Counted from the first letter of the stretch, positions 32,519-44,396 are shown. The stretch: DNA of 64,000 bases from Blastobasis lacticolella (GCA_905147135.1 LR990060.1:8324001-8388000), one strand, 5' to 3'. Translations and numbers: made by a program. Notes: a model not told the origin generated them from the sequence alone.

Positions 32519-32620
32519 GGTTAAATTAGTATCCATACAAAATATATGGGATATTAGTTGGCCGGGCAATGACCGAGACTCGGTTCAGACTACTTCGGAC
32601 CTGGCTCGGTGTAACGTGAG

Positions 32621-33163
32621 TCATCTTTTAAGTGAGCTCTTTTCACGGTCTACGAAGCTCGTAGCACCCGCTACGCCTTGTAGCATCTGATGAAACCTAG
32701 CACCGACAAAAATCATAGCAATACTGCTCAACAATGATGCGATTTCAATACTAGTCTTACCATACGAAAATAGTATAACAATAGCTAAATTAATGAATGT
32801 GAAATCAGAAACAATTCCTAAACCTAAATATCTCTTCGAAGCCAACTGAAACTTCAGCCGATTTGGTACGACGCGACAGGCGTTACCAAGCTCCTGTACC
32901 AAAACAATGACAATACAACCCAGGCTCCTGCTAAATTCCGCTGCACAAATGCACAGTGCACGCGCGTATTGTAGACGAGATACGTCATAGTATTTTGCTT
33001 CAGCGTCCGCGATCAGGATTCCAGGCTCAGTCTCGGGCGAACCGTCGGCCGGCACGCACGCGTCGCTCCCCGCCGACGAGCAATTTCGATAATTGACGAA
33101 TAAACGTGATTCCCTTATTAATTGGTTCCAAGTTCCCGCGGTGGTGTGCTCTAAACCAGCCAC
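32621..33163 (-). CDS. Unrecognised 180-codon open frame
   Basis: ATG at 33163 to TGA at 32621. The N-terminal third is polar and lies in a locally CpG-rich patch (about 32990-33110). The C-terminal half has two hydrophobic stretches (ICAAEFSRSLGCIVIVLV and FINLAIVILFSYGKTSI). No family is recognised, no start context is convincing, and no neighbouring repeat explains it. It may be a chance frame or part of an exon. Confidence 0.25.
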   Translation of the reverse strand: MAGLEHTTAGTWNQLIRESRLFVNYRNCSSAGSDACVPADGSPETEPGILIADAEAKYYDVSRLQYARALCICAAEFSRSLGCIVIVLVQELGNACRVVPNRLKFQLASKRYLGLGIVSDFTFINLAIVILFSYGKTSIEIASLLSSIAMIFVGARFHQMLQGVAGATSFVDREKSSLKR

Positions 33164-33804
33164 GAATTTACATAGAAATCGCTTTCGGATTATCTCGTTC
33201 GGATTTTAATAGAACGCGAAATGTAAATTCGATATTGTGTTGTGAATTTTGCGTTGAGTAGAATTTTTTTTATTGTTCACCACGATGTTGTGTTTGTGAC
33301 AGTGGGATTAGCACGTGCTCTGTGGTGAGTTGCTTTGTAATTAACTTTCGTACGACCATTTTGGAACTTTGACGGTGGCAATAGCGACATTTTTATTCTT
33401 AAAAATTATAATTCTATTTTAAGTTCGTTTGTGATAAGGGCTGTGGTAAAAATGATGCGCAGTTGTAATACTTGTGATAGTATGGACGGAATATTTTTTT
33501 TTATTATGGGTAAGTATAGGTAATATATTATTACGTTCCTACGAAAGTTAATTCGAGACGTCTTTATAACTATAATTATCTCTTTGTGAATCTTTCTGAT
33601 AACAACACTAGTGGATACCGCATTTGAAATTAATTATCGACTAGTTTTTAACGGAATTTTTGATTTATTTGATGTTCTTTATTAAGGAAAACATACAACT
33701 TTACGATTTTAAATTCATATATTACAAAGCTAGTCCGTACATTCAAGACACTTAATTTTCCAATTGGATATATTACATGAAGTTCTCACATAATTATTAA
33801 AGTT

Positions 33805-34035
33805 TAGTTTGGTAGATTTTAACGGAATTATCAAGGTAAGGTGGTATAAGCTAAGAAAAGTAAGTATTGTAAATAAACGTAATTTCGTACCTTTAAAAAG
33901 TCAAGTTTATAAAATTCCAGCATATTTGTAATCAATATCTCGATAACAGCTTTTCCAATACACTTGGTCATAAAAGGGCTACTGCATAAAGCAAGTTTGG
34001 TAGTTTTTAACGGAATTATCAAGGTAAAGTGGTCA
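33805..34035 (+). repeat. 40-base direct repeat left of a truncated LINE
   Basis: GTTTGGTAGATTTTAACGGA at 33808 and GTTTGGTAGTTTTTAACGGA at 33994, each continuing ATTATCAAGGTAA(G/A)GTGGT. The second ends about 35 bases before the LINE fragment. Confidence 0.75.
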
Positions 34036-34059
34036 TAATGTCAAAAATTACAGAGGTAT

Positions 34060-35466
34060 TTTTAAACTTTCAGTCATTCCTAAGATAATTGAAAAAAAAA
34101 TGTATGACATATTTTACCCACTGATAAGACCGATTATTATGGAGAACCAACATGGCTTCATAAATAAACGGTCTACAGAATCCAATTTAAGTGAGTATCT
34201 CGATCGTGTGATAGTCGCTATGGAGGACGGCTCTCAGGTGGATGCCGTGTATACTGATTATTCAAAAGCATTTGACAAATTATCACATTCTATATTATTA
34301 CACAAAATTTAATCAGTCGGTATTCACGGCAACCTGCTGAGATGGTTCGAATCTTATTTAAAAACAGATCTCAAGCTGTAGCTGTTAAAGGATACACATC
34401 ATCTTTTATTCCTATCACTTCCGGCGTTCCTCAAGGATCACACATCGGGCCTCTATTGTTCAATATATTCATCAACGATGTAAATAAATGTTTTCAAAAT
34501 TCTAATACTCTTATATGCATATGATACAAAAATCTTTGCTAAAATAAATAATATACAAGATTGCATAAATTTACAAACAGATTTAAACCGTTTGTACGAT
34601 TATTGTTTAAATAATGAATTAATTCTGAATATTGAAAAATGTTGCGTTATTACTTTTACCAGAAAGAAAAAGAAAATTAACTATGATTACACAAACAAAA
34701 ATTAAAAAGGTTTCCGAAGTGAGGGACCTGGGAATTTAACTGGATAGTGATTTGTCATTCCAATCACATATAAATAAAATAACAGCTAAAGCCTATCAAA
34801 TGCTAGGTTTATAATGAGACAGTCACGTGACTTTAACAATCAACAACAAAGACTATCATTCTATTGTACAGCTCCTATGTTCGATCGCACTTAGAATATG
34901 GCTCGGTTGTATGGAATAGGTACTCAGTATAAAAAGTACAAATACAGCATAGAGCGTATTCAGAATAAATGTATTAGATATCTTCAATATAATAAATATT
35001 TGACTTCGGAAACTCGTCGCGATATACGAGATCAAGTTTTCTTATTTAAATTAATTAATAATCAAATAGACTCTCCTTATTTATTACGTGGAATATGTTT
35101 CAATAGCTCAAGTGTAATGTTCGCATGAAAAAACGTTCCTTATTCCTAGTTGCAAGACAAATTACTGAAAAATCGCTGTTTGATCCGTGTTTGTGATAAA
35201 TACAACCAGCAGTATAGGCACGCCGATATATTTTTGCACAGTTTAGCAACTTTTAAGAAAATGTAAGTTACGATTCAAAGTAATGAAGTTTTTGTTTTAC
35301 ATGCGCTGTTTACTTTAGATATTAATTCTTGTAGGCGATGTAGATGACAGGTGTACACTAGAACTAAGTGGAAACGTTATTGGCTTGTGTATAGCACACA
35401 TAACAAATTGTAATGTAATATCTTAAGCTGTTTGTTTCCCATAATAAATAAATAAATAAATAAATA
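34060..35466 (+). pseudogene. 5'-truncated dead LINE (Jockey-superfamily RT)
   Basis: The fragment begins inside the RT at SVIPKIIEK. It continues with QHGFINKRSTESNL, VYTDYSKAFDKLSHSIL, a stop at 34310, then SYLKNRSQAVAV and SGVPQGSHIGPLLFNIFIND. Near 34515 a frameshift follows, and the catalytic YADD reads YAYD, so the active site itself is mutated. More stops follow before a C-terminal stretch (VRSHLEYGSVVWN). The 3' end is an AATA repeat tail (35444-35466). Motif spacing places it in the same clade as the LINE at 38-44 kb. Confidence 0.88.
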
Positions 35467-35845
35467 AAGTTGGAAACCGTCACTATCTCACAAGCATTTA
35501 TAAAAAAAATTGTTAAATGTTTACTAAAATATTAACTATTTACAGAAAACTTAAATAAAACACCCTCTTATATATCCAAGTTACAAGGAAATCGGATCAT
35601 TAGTTTGATAAAAGAAAGGTAAAAACGATTTTCTTTTCATCGTGATTTTCTCTAAAACCAATTACAACATAAATAATAAGAAATAGCCCAGTAAAAGGAA
35701 AACAATATTCTCGTCAAGGGCTCTTTCACCATACTTATCCGACTAGACCCTCTACCCCAGGTACCCAATACTAGGAAAAGTACCTAGAAGCCTACCTCTG
35801 CTATTGATATGGATTTTGATGAAACTAATTTATTACACACACCGG
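35467..35845. other. No gene recognised
   Basis: Short AT-rich spacer with no coding or repeat signature seen. Confidence 0.4.
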
Positions 35846-35906
35846 CTACGAATAACAAGCTTATTCGAATAACAAGCTTATTCGAATAACAAGGTTATTC
35901 GTAGCT
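35846..35906. repeat. Tandem palindromic repeat
   Basis: CGAATAACAAGCTTATT is repeated three times in a row, with outer arms GCTACGAATAAC and GTTATTCGTAGC. The whole 61-base stretch is almost its own reverse complement. Confidence 0.85.
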
Positions 35907-36119
35907 ACCCTTGCATTGTACAAGTCGGCACACTTTTCGGCATCGACAGGGGTTGAGACCCCTCGATCCATTCAGACCGTAACTACCTCATTCGATCGGA
36001 CGCCACTTGACCTGAACCTACCAATTATGATTATACCTGTACCTGTGGGTTAAATACCTGTTTCGGTTAAATACCTGTCTCTCAAGAGGTATTGGTTGTT
36101 GTGAGTGGTTTTAATGTGA

Positions 36120-36370
36120 ACTTTAATCTTCGACGAAAAAGAGGGTTGTTATGAGTGTGACGTCTGTATCTGTGGGTTTGTGTGACTGTTTGTGGCATTG
36201 TAGCTCCGGAACGAATTGACCGAATTGGATGCGGTTTTCTATATTGAAAGTCATATTAATCGGGATGGTTCAAAGCATTGTTTTATTAAAATCGGTTTTG
36301 TAGTTTAGAAAATTTGGGTTTAAGTAAACTTGGTCAGGGGTTATCCTATTTTGTTTGTCGGTTAGTATCA
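36120..36370 (+). repeat. Dispersed repeat, family H
   Basis: GGCATTGTAGCTCCGGAACG, GATGCGGTTTTCTATATTG and AAATCGGTTTTGTAGTTTAG are shared with 38005-38195 and 45500-45690, and inverted at 36890-37190. Class unknown. Confidence 0.5.
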
Positions 36371-36889
36371 GAGGCGTCCTTATTCTTAAAATTTATTGAA
36401 CTGTGTAGGCGATAAAACGTAATTTTGATACTTGGCAGAAATACGTTCATTTTATACTACTAACTGCTTAACGGTAAGCAGTTACCATCAGATCTGTAGA
36501 CGATTGAACAAGGCGATTAAAAGCAATCACCTAGAATCTTTGTAGATAATAAAAAGCACCGCATTGTTTTCAACTCTACGATTTGCAACCCGCCTGCCAA
36601 ACGTGGTAATTTGGCAAACCCAAACAAACAAATTAGATATTACTCATGGACCCATTGGGACCACGATAATAGCTGGATTACTACCGTTAAAATGCGGGAA
36701 AACGCTTTACGTCATGTATTTATGTATATATTACAATAAGAGATCGTAAAAACATGCGATAACTACCGAAAATACATCGTCAAATACGTAAATAACCCAA
36801 CTGACATAAAATGACGGATAATCCGCGACTAAATTTACATATACTCAAATATTTTCAAAACTACTTAACCGATTTTAAACAAAAAAGCT

Positions 36890-37190
36890 ATCAACAATCC
36901 CTATTAAACTGGCTTTCCAACAAAGAAAACCACATCCAAATCGGTCTATCAGTTCGGGAGCTATGACACCTCAGACATACACACAAAGCCACAGATTCAA
37001 TTAAACTGGTTGTCAAACAGAGTAAACCACATCCAAATCTCTCAATCCGTGCGGGAGCTACGATGATACAGTCATACCCACAAAGCCACAGCCACACACA
37101 CTTTCCGGACAGAAACATAGATACACAGACGCTCCAGATACACACGAAAATTTTATAACATCCCTCTTTTTTCGTCAGGTTCAATAGACC
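36890..37190 (-). repeat. Dispersed repeat, family H, internally duplicated
   Basis: Minus orientation. The CACATCCAAATC...CGGGAGCTA...CACAAAGCCACAG block appears twice about 105 bases apart, so this copy is a partial tandem duplication. Confidence 0.55.
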
Positions 37191-37639
37191 CCCGATAACC
37201 AGGGCGACTCTCGAACATCGAAACTGGCGACACGGTTTTAATTAAAGCAGTACTGTCGCACCTAGATTAGCTAATTCCAAACTATAATTGGAACCGGTTG
37301 GAACTGGATAGCGACACGTACAAATAGCAATATCGCCGAGGTGGCATGAAGTGATCACACGACGTTAGGCCCTGCCTTAATCTCTGTACGGAGTTTGCCA
37401 ACTATAGGGAAGGTAAGGTTGTTACGAGATAGACAAAATTATTTCGTTTGCCGGATATTATTGAGGGATATTTAATAATAACTAGCGATTCATTAGTAGG
37501 TTGTTGGTAACCTGAATAACACTTAAACCTTCCTCAATCAAAATCCGTTTAGTAGTTATTGATATAATTGCGAAAAGACAGACAGTAAGGCACGACGTGG
37601 GACTTTGTATTTAAATTATGTAGTGATACAATCTAGCCT

Positions 37640-37975
37640 TCAAGGCTAGGGTGAATAGTTATGAACAAGCAGACAGCACACCTTATATGACAATAGACAG
37701 CGGTATTTTCCCCATAGAAATTCGGATGAATCCCATGGACTTTTTCAAAGGAACTTTTTCCCATGCACACTAAGGTTGTGGAATGAACTACCTGGAGAGG
37801 TTTTCCCTGGAGAGTACAACATGGAGTTCTTAAATAAAGGGGTAAAACGGTTTTACGAGGTCGGCAACGCGTGGGTGATGCCCCTGGTATTGCAAACGTA
37901 CATAGGCTGCGGTGACTGTTTACCATCAGGCAGGCCGTAAGCTTGTTTGTAACCTTAGTGGTGGTAAAAAAAAAT
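37640..37975 (+). mobile_element. LINE 3' end with ORF2 C-terminus
   Basis: Reads LRLWNELPGEVFPGEYNMEF then KGVKRFYEVGNAW, the C-terminal motif shared with 1075-1190. It is followed by a ACCATCAGGCAGGCCGTAAG end and an A run at 37966. 5'-truncated. Confidence 0.65.
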
Positions 37976-38004
37976 TGTCGCCAATATAACTATTTTTAAC
38001 CTCC

Positions 38005-38195
38005 AACGACAAATGAGGGGTGTTACAAGTTTGACGTGTGTATATGTGGCTTTGTGTATCTGTATGTGGCACCGTAGCTCCTGAACGGACCGATTAATCG
38101 AAATGGATCTTAGCTTTGTTTCATTAAAATCGGTTTTGTAGTTTAGAAAATAGATGAGTTTAAGTAAACCTTTTCTGTCGGTTAGCTTCTAATTA
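38005..38195 (+). repeat. Dispersed repeat, family H
   Basis: GGCACCGTAGCTCCTGAACG, TTCATTAAAATCGGTTTTGT and GGTTAGCTTCTAATTAGTC match 36120-36370. Confidence 0.5.
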
Positions 38196-38733
38196 GTCTA
38201 ATTAGTTTAGTTTAGTAAGGGAAGGAACCTTCTTTCGAACCGTCGCGTGGAGACCATCTAGACTGACTGGCGTCTACTAGACTGCGAGGGCTTCGTAGGT
38301 TATCCTACGTTATCGAGATTTAAAAAATCCTTAAAACTCTGGCACAATACATAATAATACCCGAAGTGTAACCTGCTACAGTAACTTTCCGTCCCAATCT
38401 GTTCTGCGAGCTATGTGGCCCGCTGAGCCTTCGGTTGCCCTTAGTTCTCCAATATACAGACTCCGAGATATCCGCCGAACGCAGACGTGTCGCAGTCTCA
38501 TTCCAAAAATAAACAAATATTTTAAACATTTAGTAAGCAACTTTGATCACTATTAAATAGTAAACAGTGTTGTAATAATCGAGTATTGTGTGACGTGCGC
38601 CAAATTAATTGTGCTGCCTACTACCTGGTTTAACCCCGCACCTCACCTCGGGGAACAAAGACAGTTGCGATAATTCATCTTTCTCGCACCTATAGTTCGT
38701 GTTGTGCCGATATACTTTGTGCATTCCGCTACC

Positions 38734-39645
38734 ATGTTGCCATTGCGGTCTCCACAGAAGTGCTCTTCGACTCCAGACCTTATGAGCCTCGAGAATAAGG
38801 CAGAAGCCGAATCCATGCTTATACATCCACGCAAACGTAAACTGGAACTGGACTCAACGATAACAGATACCTTGTCGTCGATAAAGAACGAAATTCTTGA
38901 TTCCCTAAACTTATTACGTAAGGAGCAGGATGAAAAGATAAATTTCCTCCATAATAGCATTAATGTGGGCATCAAGCAGGAGTTAAACAACCTCAACGCG
39001 AGTTTCCAAGAGTTAAAGGCCTCGTTGGAACACACTGATCGCGACCTACAAGACACAAATAACACGGTTTCACAGTTGGACATGCGAGTCGTAAGTATTG
39101 AGAAACTTATACCACAAATCGATGCCATGCAACAAACTATCTCTTCACTTACAGCCGAGAATCTACGTAATAAACAGTGGGCAAGATTGTTAAACGTAGA
39201 AATCTCTGGGATTCCAGAAAATAAAAATGAGAACCTTTGCTCGATAGTGTTACGTATATCCAACTATATTGGTGTGCAGCTCAGCCCCGATGATATCGAG
39301 TATGTCACACGGATCCAGGCAATGAACCCCGTGAAGGATCGTCCACGTAACATCATAATGAAGCTCAAAAAACGTACAACTAAAGATAATTTTATTGTCG
39401 GTGCACGTAAACATCGCAGCCTCTCAACAGCTCATCTAGACATGCCTGGCGAACCCGTAAAAATATTCATAAATGAACATTTAACGCCCGAAAACAAAAT
39501 GTTACACAAACTATGCCGAACGAAAGCTACCGAACTTGGCTATGAGTTCGTATGGATTAAAAACTGTAAGATATATCTACGCCGTGAAGTAAAGTCACCC
39601 CCTATACTTATTAATACAGAAAATGATTTAAAAAAGTTAACTTAA
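38734..39645 (+). CDS. LINE ORF1, coiled coil plus FP25K-like domain
   Basis: I start at ATG 38734 because of its strong context (GCTACCATG); the open frame reaches 30 bases further upstream without ATG. The protein is 303 residues. Residues about 30-140 are a heptad-rich coiled coil (DSTITDTLSSIKNEILDSLN onwards). The C-terminal half has WARLLNVEISGIPE, NLCSIVLRISNYIGV, RPRNIIMKL, FINEHLTPENKMLH and YEFVWIKNCKIYLRRE. This is the fold shared between ORF1 of many insect LINEs and the baculovirus FP25K protein. It is expected to bind the element RNA and assemble ribonucleoprotein. The frame is intact, unlike ORF2. Confidence 0.88.
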   Translation: MLPLRSPQKCSSTPDLMSLENKAEAESMLIHPRKRKLELDSTITDTLSSIKNEILDSLNLLRKEQDEKINFLHNSINVGIKQELNNLNASFQELKASLEHTDRDLQDTNNTVSQLDMRVVSIEKLIPQIDAMQQTISSLTAENLRNKQWARLLNVEISGIPENKNENLCSIVLRISNYIGVQLSPDDIEYVTRIQAMNPVKDRPRNIIMKLKKRTTKDNFIVGARKHRSLSTAHLDMPGEPVKIFINEHLTPENKMLHKLCRTKATELGYEFVWIKNCKIYLRREVKSPPILINTENDLKKLT

Positions 39646-39683
39646 TCACGTGTAGATCTCACATACCATATTATAATGTTTAC

Positions 39684-40199
39684 TTGAATATATTTTCCAT
39701 CCTAGTATTTACTCACTGTAAGTGGTGGGTTCATGAGCACAGAATGTTTACCTCGTTATCTCCATTCGGTTTTCTGTTCTACGCAATGTTACATATAGTT
39801 TTTCTAAGCAAAAATTACGTAATTTCTCTGCCTGCATCTTTACGATGCAGGCGCAAGTGTGTATGTATGTACGTATGTAGGAATATAGCTATGTCATTTC
39901 ATATCGGCAACAAAAAGCACAACAATACCCATGACTATCGACTAAGTTATTATCCGTTTAAGTGTATTAGCGATGCGTCTTCTACGATTGCACTTCATAA
40001 ATATCTAACAATAAAATATAATTTCTCAATGCATCACAAGTACTCGTATCGTGTTTCGCTCCTCCACACAAACAATTGTATCTACCTACATTTAAAAACT
40101 ACTCGATGCGACTGGCGTAGGTGCATGCTGGGTCTCTGTGAACGAATTATTATTATATTACGGTACTACGAAATAATACGAGAACTATATAACGTTTAA
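39684..40199 (+). other. Spacer open frame between LINE ORF1 and ORF2
   Basis: 171 codons are open in the ORF1-ORF2 spacer, ending at TAA 40197. The composition (Cys, His and Arg clusters such as SLRCRRKCVCMYVC) matches nothing I know. The last 20 bases or so overlap the ORF2 frame (+1). It could be a chance frame or an element-specific third ORF. Confidence 0.25.
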
Positions 40200-43157
40200 C
40201 TCAATAAGTGTGTATTACCAGAATTTCAGAGGACTCCGAACAAAGTTAAATGACCTATATTTGGAAATACTACATAATAATTACAGTATAATAGTTCTCA
40301 CAGAGACGTGGTTATGTGAGGGCATCTTAAACTCGGAGATATGCGATGATAGGTACATGGTGTTTCGCTGCGACCGTAATCTGTTGGCTACGGGTAAATC
40401 GATCGGTGGTGGGGTTTTGTTGCTGGTTCGCCGGGAGCTCGGCGCGTACGCGCATGACTCATGGCAGGCAGGCTCTGCGTTCGAGTCACTATGGATAACT
40501 ATACCTAAACACAAACTGCACGTTGCCTCCGGTAATAAAGCGAGTCGTCGCGTAAATGGTAGTGGGAATACCTGTGTAAGTAATCTACACATAATTGTCG
40601 CATATGTTCCGGGCAAATCTTATAAACATAATCCCACAGACGACTCACAAGCCCACGATTTAAACTCGCTAAGGGACAGCCTAATGAAATTAATAACTGA
40701 CTATCCTACTGATTCTTATATCGTAACAGGTGATTTTAACATGTTTAACGTGGACTGGGTCAACTGTGTGCCTACATACCTTAGACAGGGCTCATGCGCA
40801 CTGCAGGCTGCAGCATCGTCGCTGATCACTGACCTGATGCTACAGGGTGTCTGTCAACACTCGCGGGTGGAAAACTGTACTGGCGGGTTGCTTGACTTGG
40901 TGTTTTCAAACTTCGACATTGAGATACAAGGTGCAGATCAGTCACTGGTGCCTATAGATAGATATCATCCTCCTATTCTTTTTGACATCACAAATGTTAC
41001 CGTTACGAAATTATTACCATCTCCTCACACTAAATATATATATCATAAAGCAGACTACGAAAAGATCAATTCATACCTAAATGGTATTGAATGGACTGAT
41101 ATCCTTCGATCTTGCTCATTAGACGAGGCCCTGCAACTGTTTTATGAGCATATTTATACAGGTATGGATTTACACATACCCAAAGTTACCGTTAACAACT
41201 TATCAAGTAATCAGTACCCGCCGTGGTACAGCTTACCCCTTAAAAAAGTCATAAAAGAAAAGTCGAAATGGCACAAGCGTTAGAAACGCAATGGAAGTAG
41301 GGCTGATTATGATGCTTTTTCGCTCTTACGAAAGCGGGTCCAAGTTCTTCAGAAGGAGTGTTACATTGAGTATCTAAAATCTGCTCAAGAGTTTATAATA
41401 AAAAACCCAAAATACTTTTGGAAATATGTCAAATCGAAACGCGGCCATACTTCAAATTACCCTGCCAAATTTGAACTTGGCAACTGTACCTATACAGACG
41501 GACCTAGCATCACCAATGCTTTCAGCACCTTTTTCCAAAGCGTTTTCACGCAACCACTTACTCAATATCCGGACCTGGACTTCCCGGATCCTAGCGGCGG
41601 TACTAACATATTAAATAACCTACAGATCCCAATTGATAAAATTGTCGACTCTTTAAAATCCGTAAATACTGAAAAAGGCCCTGGAACTGATCGACTACAT
41701 CCCATCCTCATTCGTAACTGTGCCGAAGCACTTTCGGTACCTATACATATAATATTCAATCGCTCATTAAGTGAATGCTATCTCCCCTCCATCTGGAAAG
41801 AGGCAAAAATAGTCCCTATTTTTAAAAAAGGAGATATGACCAAAGTTGGAAACTATAGGCCTATTTCGGTTTTGAATGTCATACCTAAAATATTCGAGAA
41901 GTTTATCTATGATGCGATTTATTCTATAATACAACAAGGTATACCCGATGCCCAACACGGTTTTCTTCGAGGACGTTCTACAAACAGTAACCTTACGGAA
42001 TTTATGACATATGCTTTGAAAAACATGGATTCTGGAGGCCAGGTTGACGTGGTCTACACCGATTTTGAAAAAGCTTTTGATCGTGTAGACCACGTCATCC
42101 TAATCCACAAACTCTACAAGTTAGGGATCCATGGCGATTTGCTCCGCTGGATCAAATCATATTTAACCAATCGCAGCCAGGCTGTTGTTCTGGGTGGCTA
42201 CAGATCCGACCTAATAAACATCACCTCGGGGGTGCCTCAAGGTTCACTCTTGGGACCTCTTTTATACAATGCCTACCTGTACGATATACACACTTCTTTC
42301 CATCATGCTAATTTCTTATTGTACGCTGACGATAAAAAGGTTTTCTTCAAAATCAATAATTTAAACGATTGTCATAAACTACAAGAAGACCTCAATCGTT
42401 TAACCGCATATTATATTAAAAACCGAATTGCTGTTAATATAAGGAAATGTCAAACTATCTCACTAACAAGAAAGAATAAACCTATTACATTTAACTATAA
42501 TTTTGAAGGAACTGACATACAGAGAGTGGTCCTGGTAAAAGATTTGGGGGTGTGTATAGACGATAAATTAAGCTTTAATGAGCACATCGATATTATTTCA
42601 AGTAAAGCCTACAAAAATTTGGGATTTATAATGCGAACCTGCAAACCTTTCACTAATATTCGCTGTATCAAATCATTATTTTTTGCTTACGTTCGCAGTT
42701 CTCTCGAATACTCTAGCTGCATTTGGTCTCCTTATTTCATAAAAAATATAGATAAAATAGAATTCCTTCAGAATAAATTTAGAATATTTAGATCATACAT
42801 GTCGAACCGCTCATTCATCTTACGAGAGTAGATGTGAATATCACAAACTACTCAAACTCGCTGACCGAAGAATTCTACTGGATCAGCTTCTTTTACATGA
42901 CATAATCCATAAGTAGCCCTAGTATCCTACGTGAACTTACATTTGGAGTGCCCACCCGCCGAACACGGCATTCCAAGTATAATTTGTTCTCGAGCAGTTT
43001 TTTCCGAAGTAGATATGCAAAAAACTCAGCACTGACTAGAATCTGTACTACGTATAACAAACTATTCTCTGACCTAGACCCCTTCCATTTGTCTAAGTTG
43101 AGCTTTAAAACACATATTATTAAAAAATTATCGGGTTCAGAAAAACATATAACATAA
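40177..43157 (+). pseudogene. LINE ORF2: endonuclease / reverse transcriptase, lightly broken
   Basis: Open from 40177 without an early ATG. The endonuclease has VYYQNFRGLRTK, LTETWLCEG (catalytic Glu), GGGVLLLVRREL, VTGDFNMFNVDW, LLDLVFS and DRYHPP. A TAG at 41281-41283 interrupts KR*KRNGSRADYDAFSLL, but the same frame then continues through LPSIWKEAKIVPIFKKGD, NYRPISVLNVIPKIFEKF, QHGFLRGRSTNSNL, VYTDFEKAFDRVDHVIL, SGVPQGSLLGPLL and the catalytic LLYADDKK (about 42316-42339). A frameshift near 42815 moves to YESRCEYHKLLKLADRRILL. Another near 42912 moves to SILRELTFGVPTRRTRH, and the gene ends at 43157. Catalytic residues of both domains persist, so inactivation is recent. Confidence 0.9.
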
Positions 43158-43916
43158 TATACCTACCTGCTAGGTATGAGACCCATGTCCAGCAATATGC
43201 ACCCTGTGGTTGTCGTCGCAACGGTAATAGGGAGTTGGTTGGTACCTACTTACTGCCGATGATTTTTTTTGTCGGAGCATTGAGGGAATAGAGCAAACGT
43301 AGTGGATTAGTTGCCTACGTATATGTATGTTTTAGTGGATACACCGATGTTGTCACATAACGTTCGCCTCAAACGAGATAACGAATCAAAATGTTATTGT
43401 TTTATTTTTTAGATATAATGTATTTTGTGCTTATGGACCTTTCATAGATACACTAATACAATAGGATTCTTTTCTTTTCTTTTTATTATAACTCGTTAAT
43501 AATGTTAATTAGCCAAAAGAACTGTGTACGATTTCTGAGAATAATACATATACTCATGTATTTGATTTTTTTATTTTTTTCTACACATATTGTCGGGTTT
43601 GTTACCATGATTAGTATTGTTTTTACCTCGATATTCCACCATATTCAAATATTCATTTTATACAGGCCCGATAGTATGTGTAGTGAAAGTGAAAGTGTAG
43701 TGAATAATCACGAGACTTAAAAACTATATTTGATTTTTGTTACGAATAAGTACATTTGTTTCTCTGCGTATAGCGTATATATCTCTAACAAACAAAATAT
43801 TTAAGTTAATTTAAGAAAACCTGTAATTGGCATATGTTAAGTTACGACAAATTGTATACTCTACTCTCCAGCGCTGTTGGTTTTCTCAATAAATAAATAA
43901 ATAAATAAATAAATAT
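43158..43916 (+). other. LINE 3' UTR and AATA tail
   Basis: Untranslated tail of the LINE. The final 28 bases are an unbroken AATA repeat, presumably templated during target-primed reverse transcription. A 72-codon frame at 43502 is AT-driven. Confidence 0.75.
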
Positions 43917-43989
43917 GACTGGAAATTATTGGTACTTTTTATACTATAAAGTTTATAGCACCATTGCTCTACATCGTTACTTATGTGAA

Positions 43990-44036
43990 GCTGGGTCGAT
44001 CGCTATAGTTCATAAGAGTATGTACTGACCCCATAC
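43990..44036 (+). repeat. Left copy of a 45-base direct repeat flanking a SINE
   Basis: GTCGATCGCTATAGTTCATA followed by AGAGTATGTACTGACCCCAT is similar to 44397-44442 on the other side of the SINE, with several substitutions. Confidence 0.75.
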
Positions 44037-44038
44037 GA

Positions 44039-44390
44039 CCATCATCTTGGCGTTATTGTCCCGGTTGTGCTCTCACGTACGAGGACCTGTAGTCCGTCTT
44101 GACCATGATCCAGGATTTGGCAGATCAGGTAATTACCTGTGTGTCCACTATAATTACAGTGGAGCGACTACCGTCTCACCTCCGTGACCCTGCTACCTGG
44201 GGAACCTGACAAAATTGGCTCTAGGTTACAAATTCAGTCGCCTGAATGTGCAGGTTACATCACGATGTTTTCCTTCACTGTAAGAGCATTCGTTAGCATT
44301 CAACATACATACCTCAGAAAAGAGTCATTTGTACATGGCCGCAGTGGTATTCGAATCTGGTTCCCTCGCTTATGAGTCACCTACGCACCG
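44039..44390 (-). mobile_element. tRNA-derived SINE, family A
   Basis: Minus copy. It contains a small internal duplication around AATTACCTGTGTGTCCACTA. The head is eroded, with CGAATCTGG in place of the B-box complement. Confidence 0.75.
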
Positions 44391-44396
44391 GGCGCT

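Larger units (their letters stand above)
38200..43916 (+). mobile_element. Near full-length Jockey-superfamily LINE
   Basis: The order is a 5' UTR of roughly 500 bases (left edge not resolved), ORF1, a 0.5-kb spacer, ORF2, a 0.7-kb 3' UTR and a perfect AATA tail (43889-43916). The copy has one nonsense mutation and two frameshifts in ORF2. It is the same clade as the fragment at 34-35.5 kb. Confidence 0.88.

Noticed and set aside
35846..35906. CRISPR array
   Set aside because: Contiguous palindromic tandem units without spacers in eukaryotic DNA.
38643..39263. 206-codon frame on the minus strand
   Set aside because: Antisense shadow of LINE ORF1, whose coiled coil and FP25K-like domain are on the + strand.
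38258..43922. TGACTGG as target-site duplication of the 38-44 kb LINE
   Set aside because: Seven bases present near both ends, but the 5' edge is not defined, so the match may be chance.
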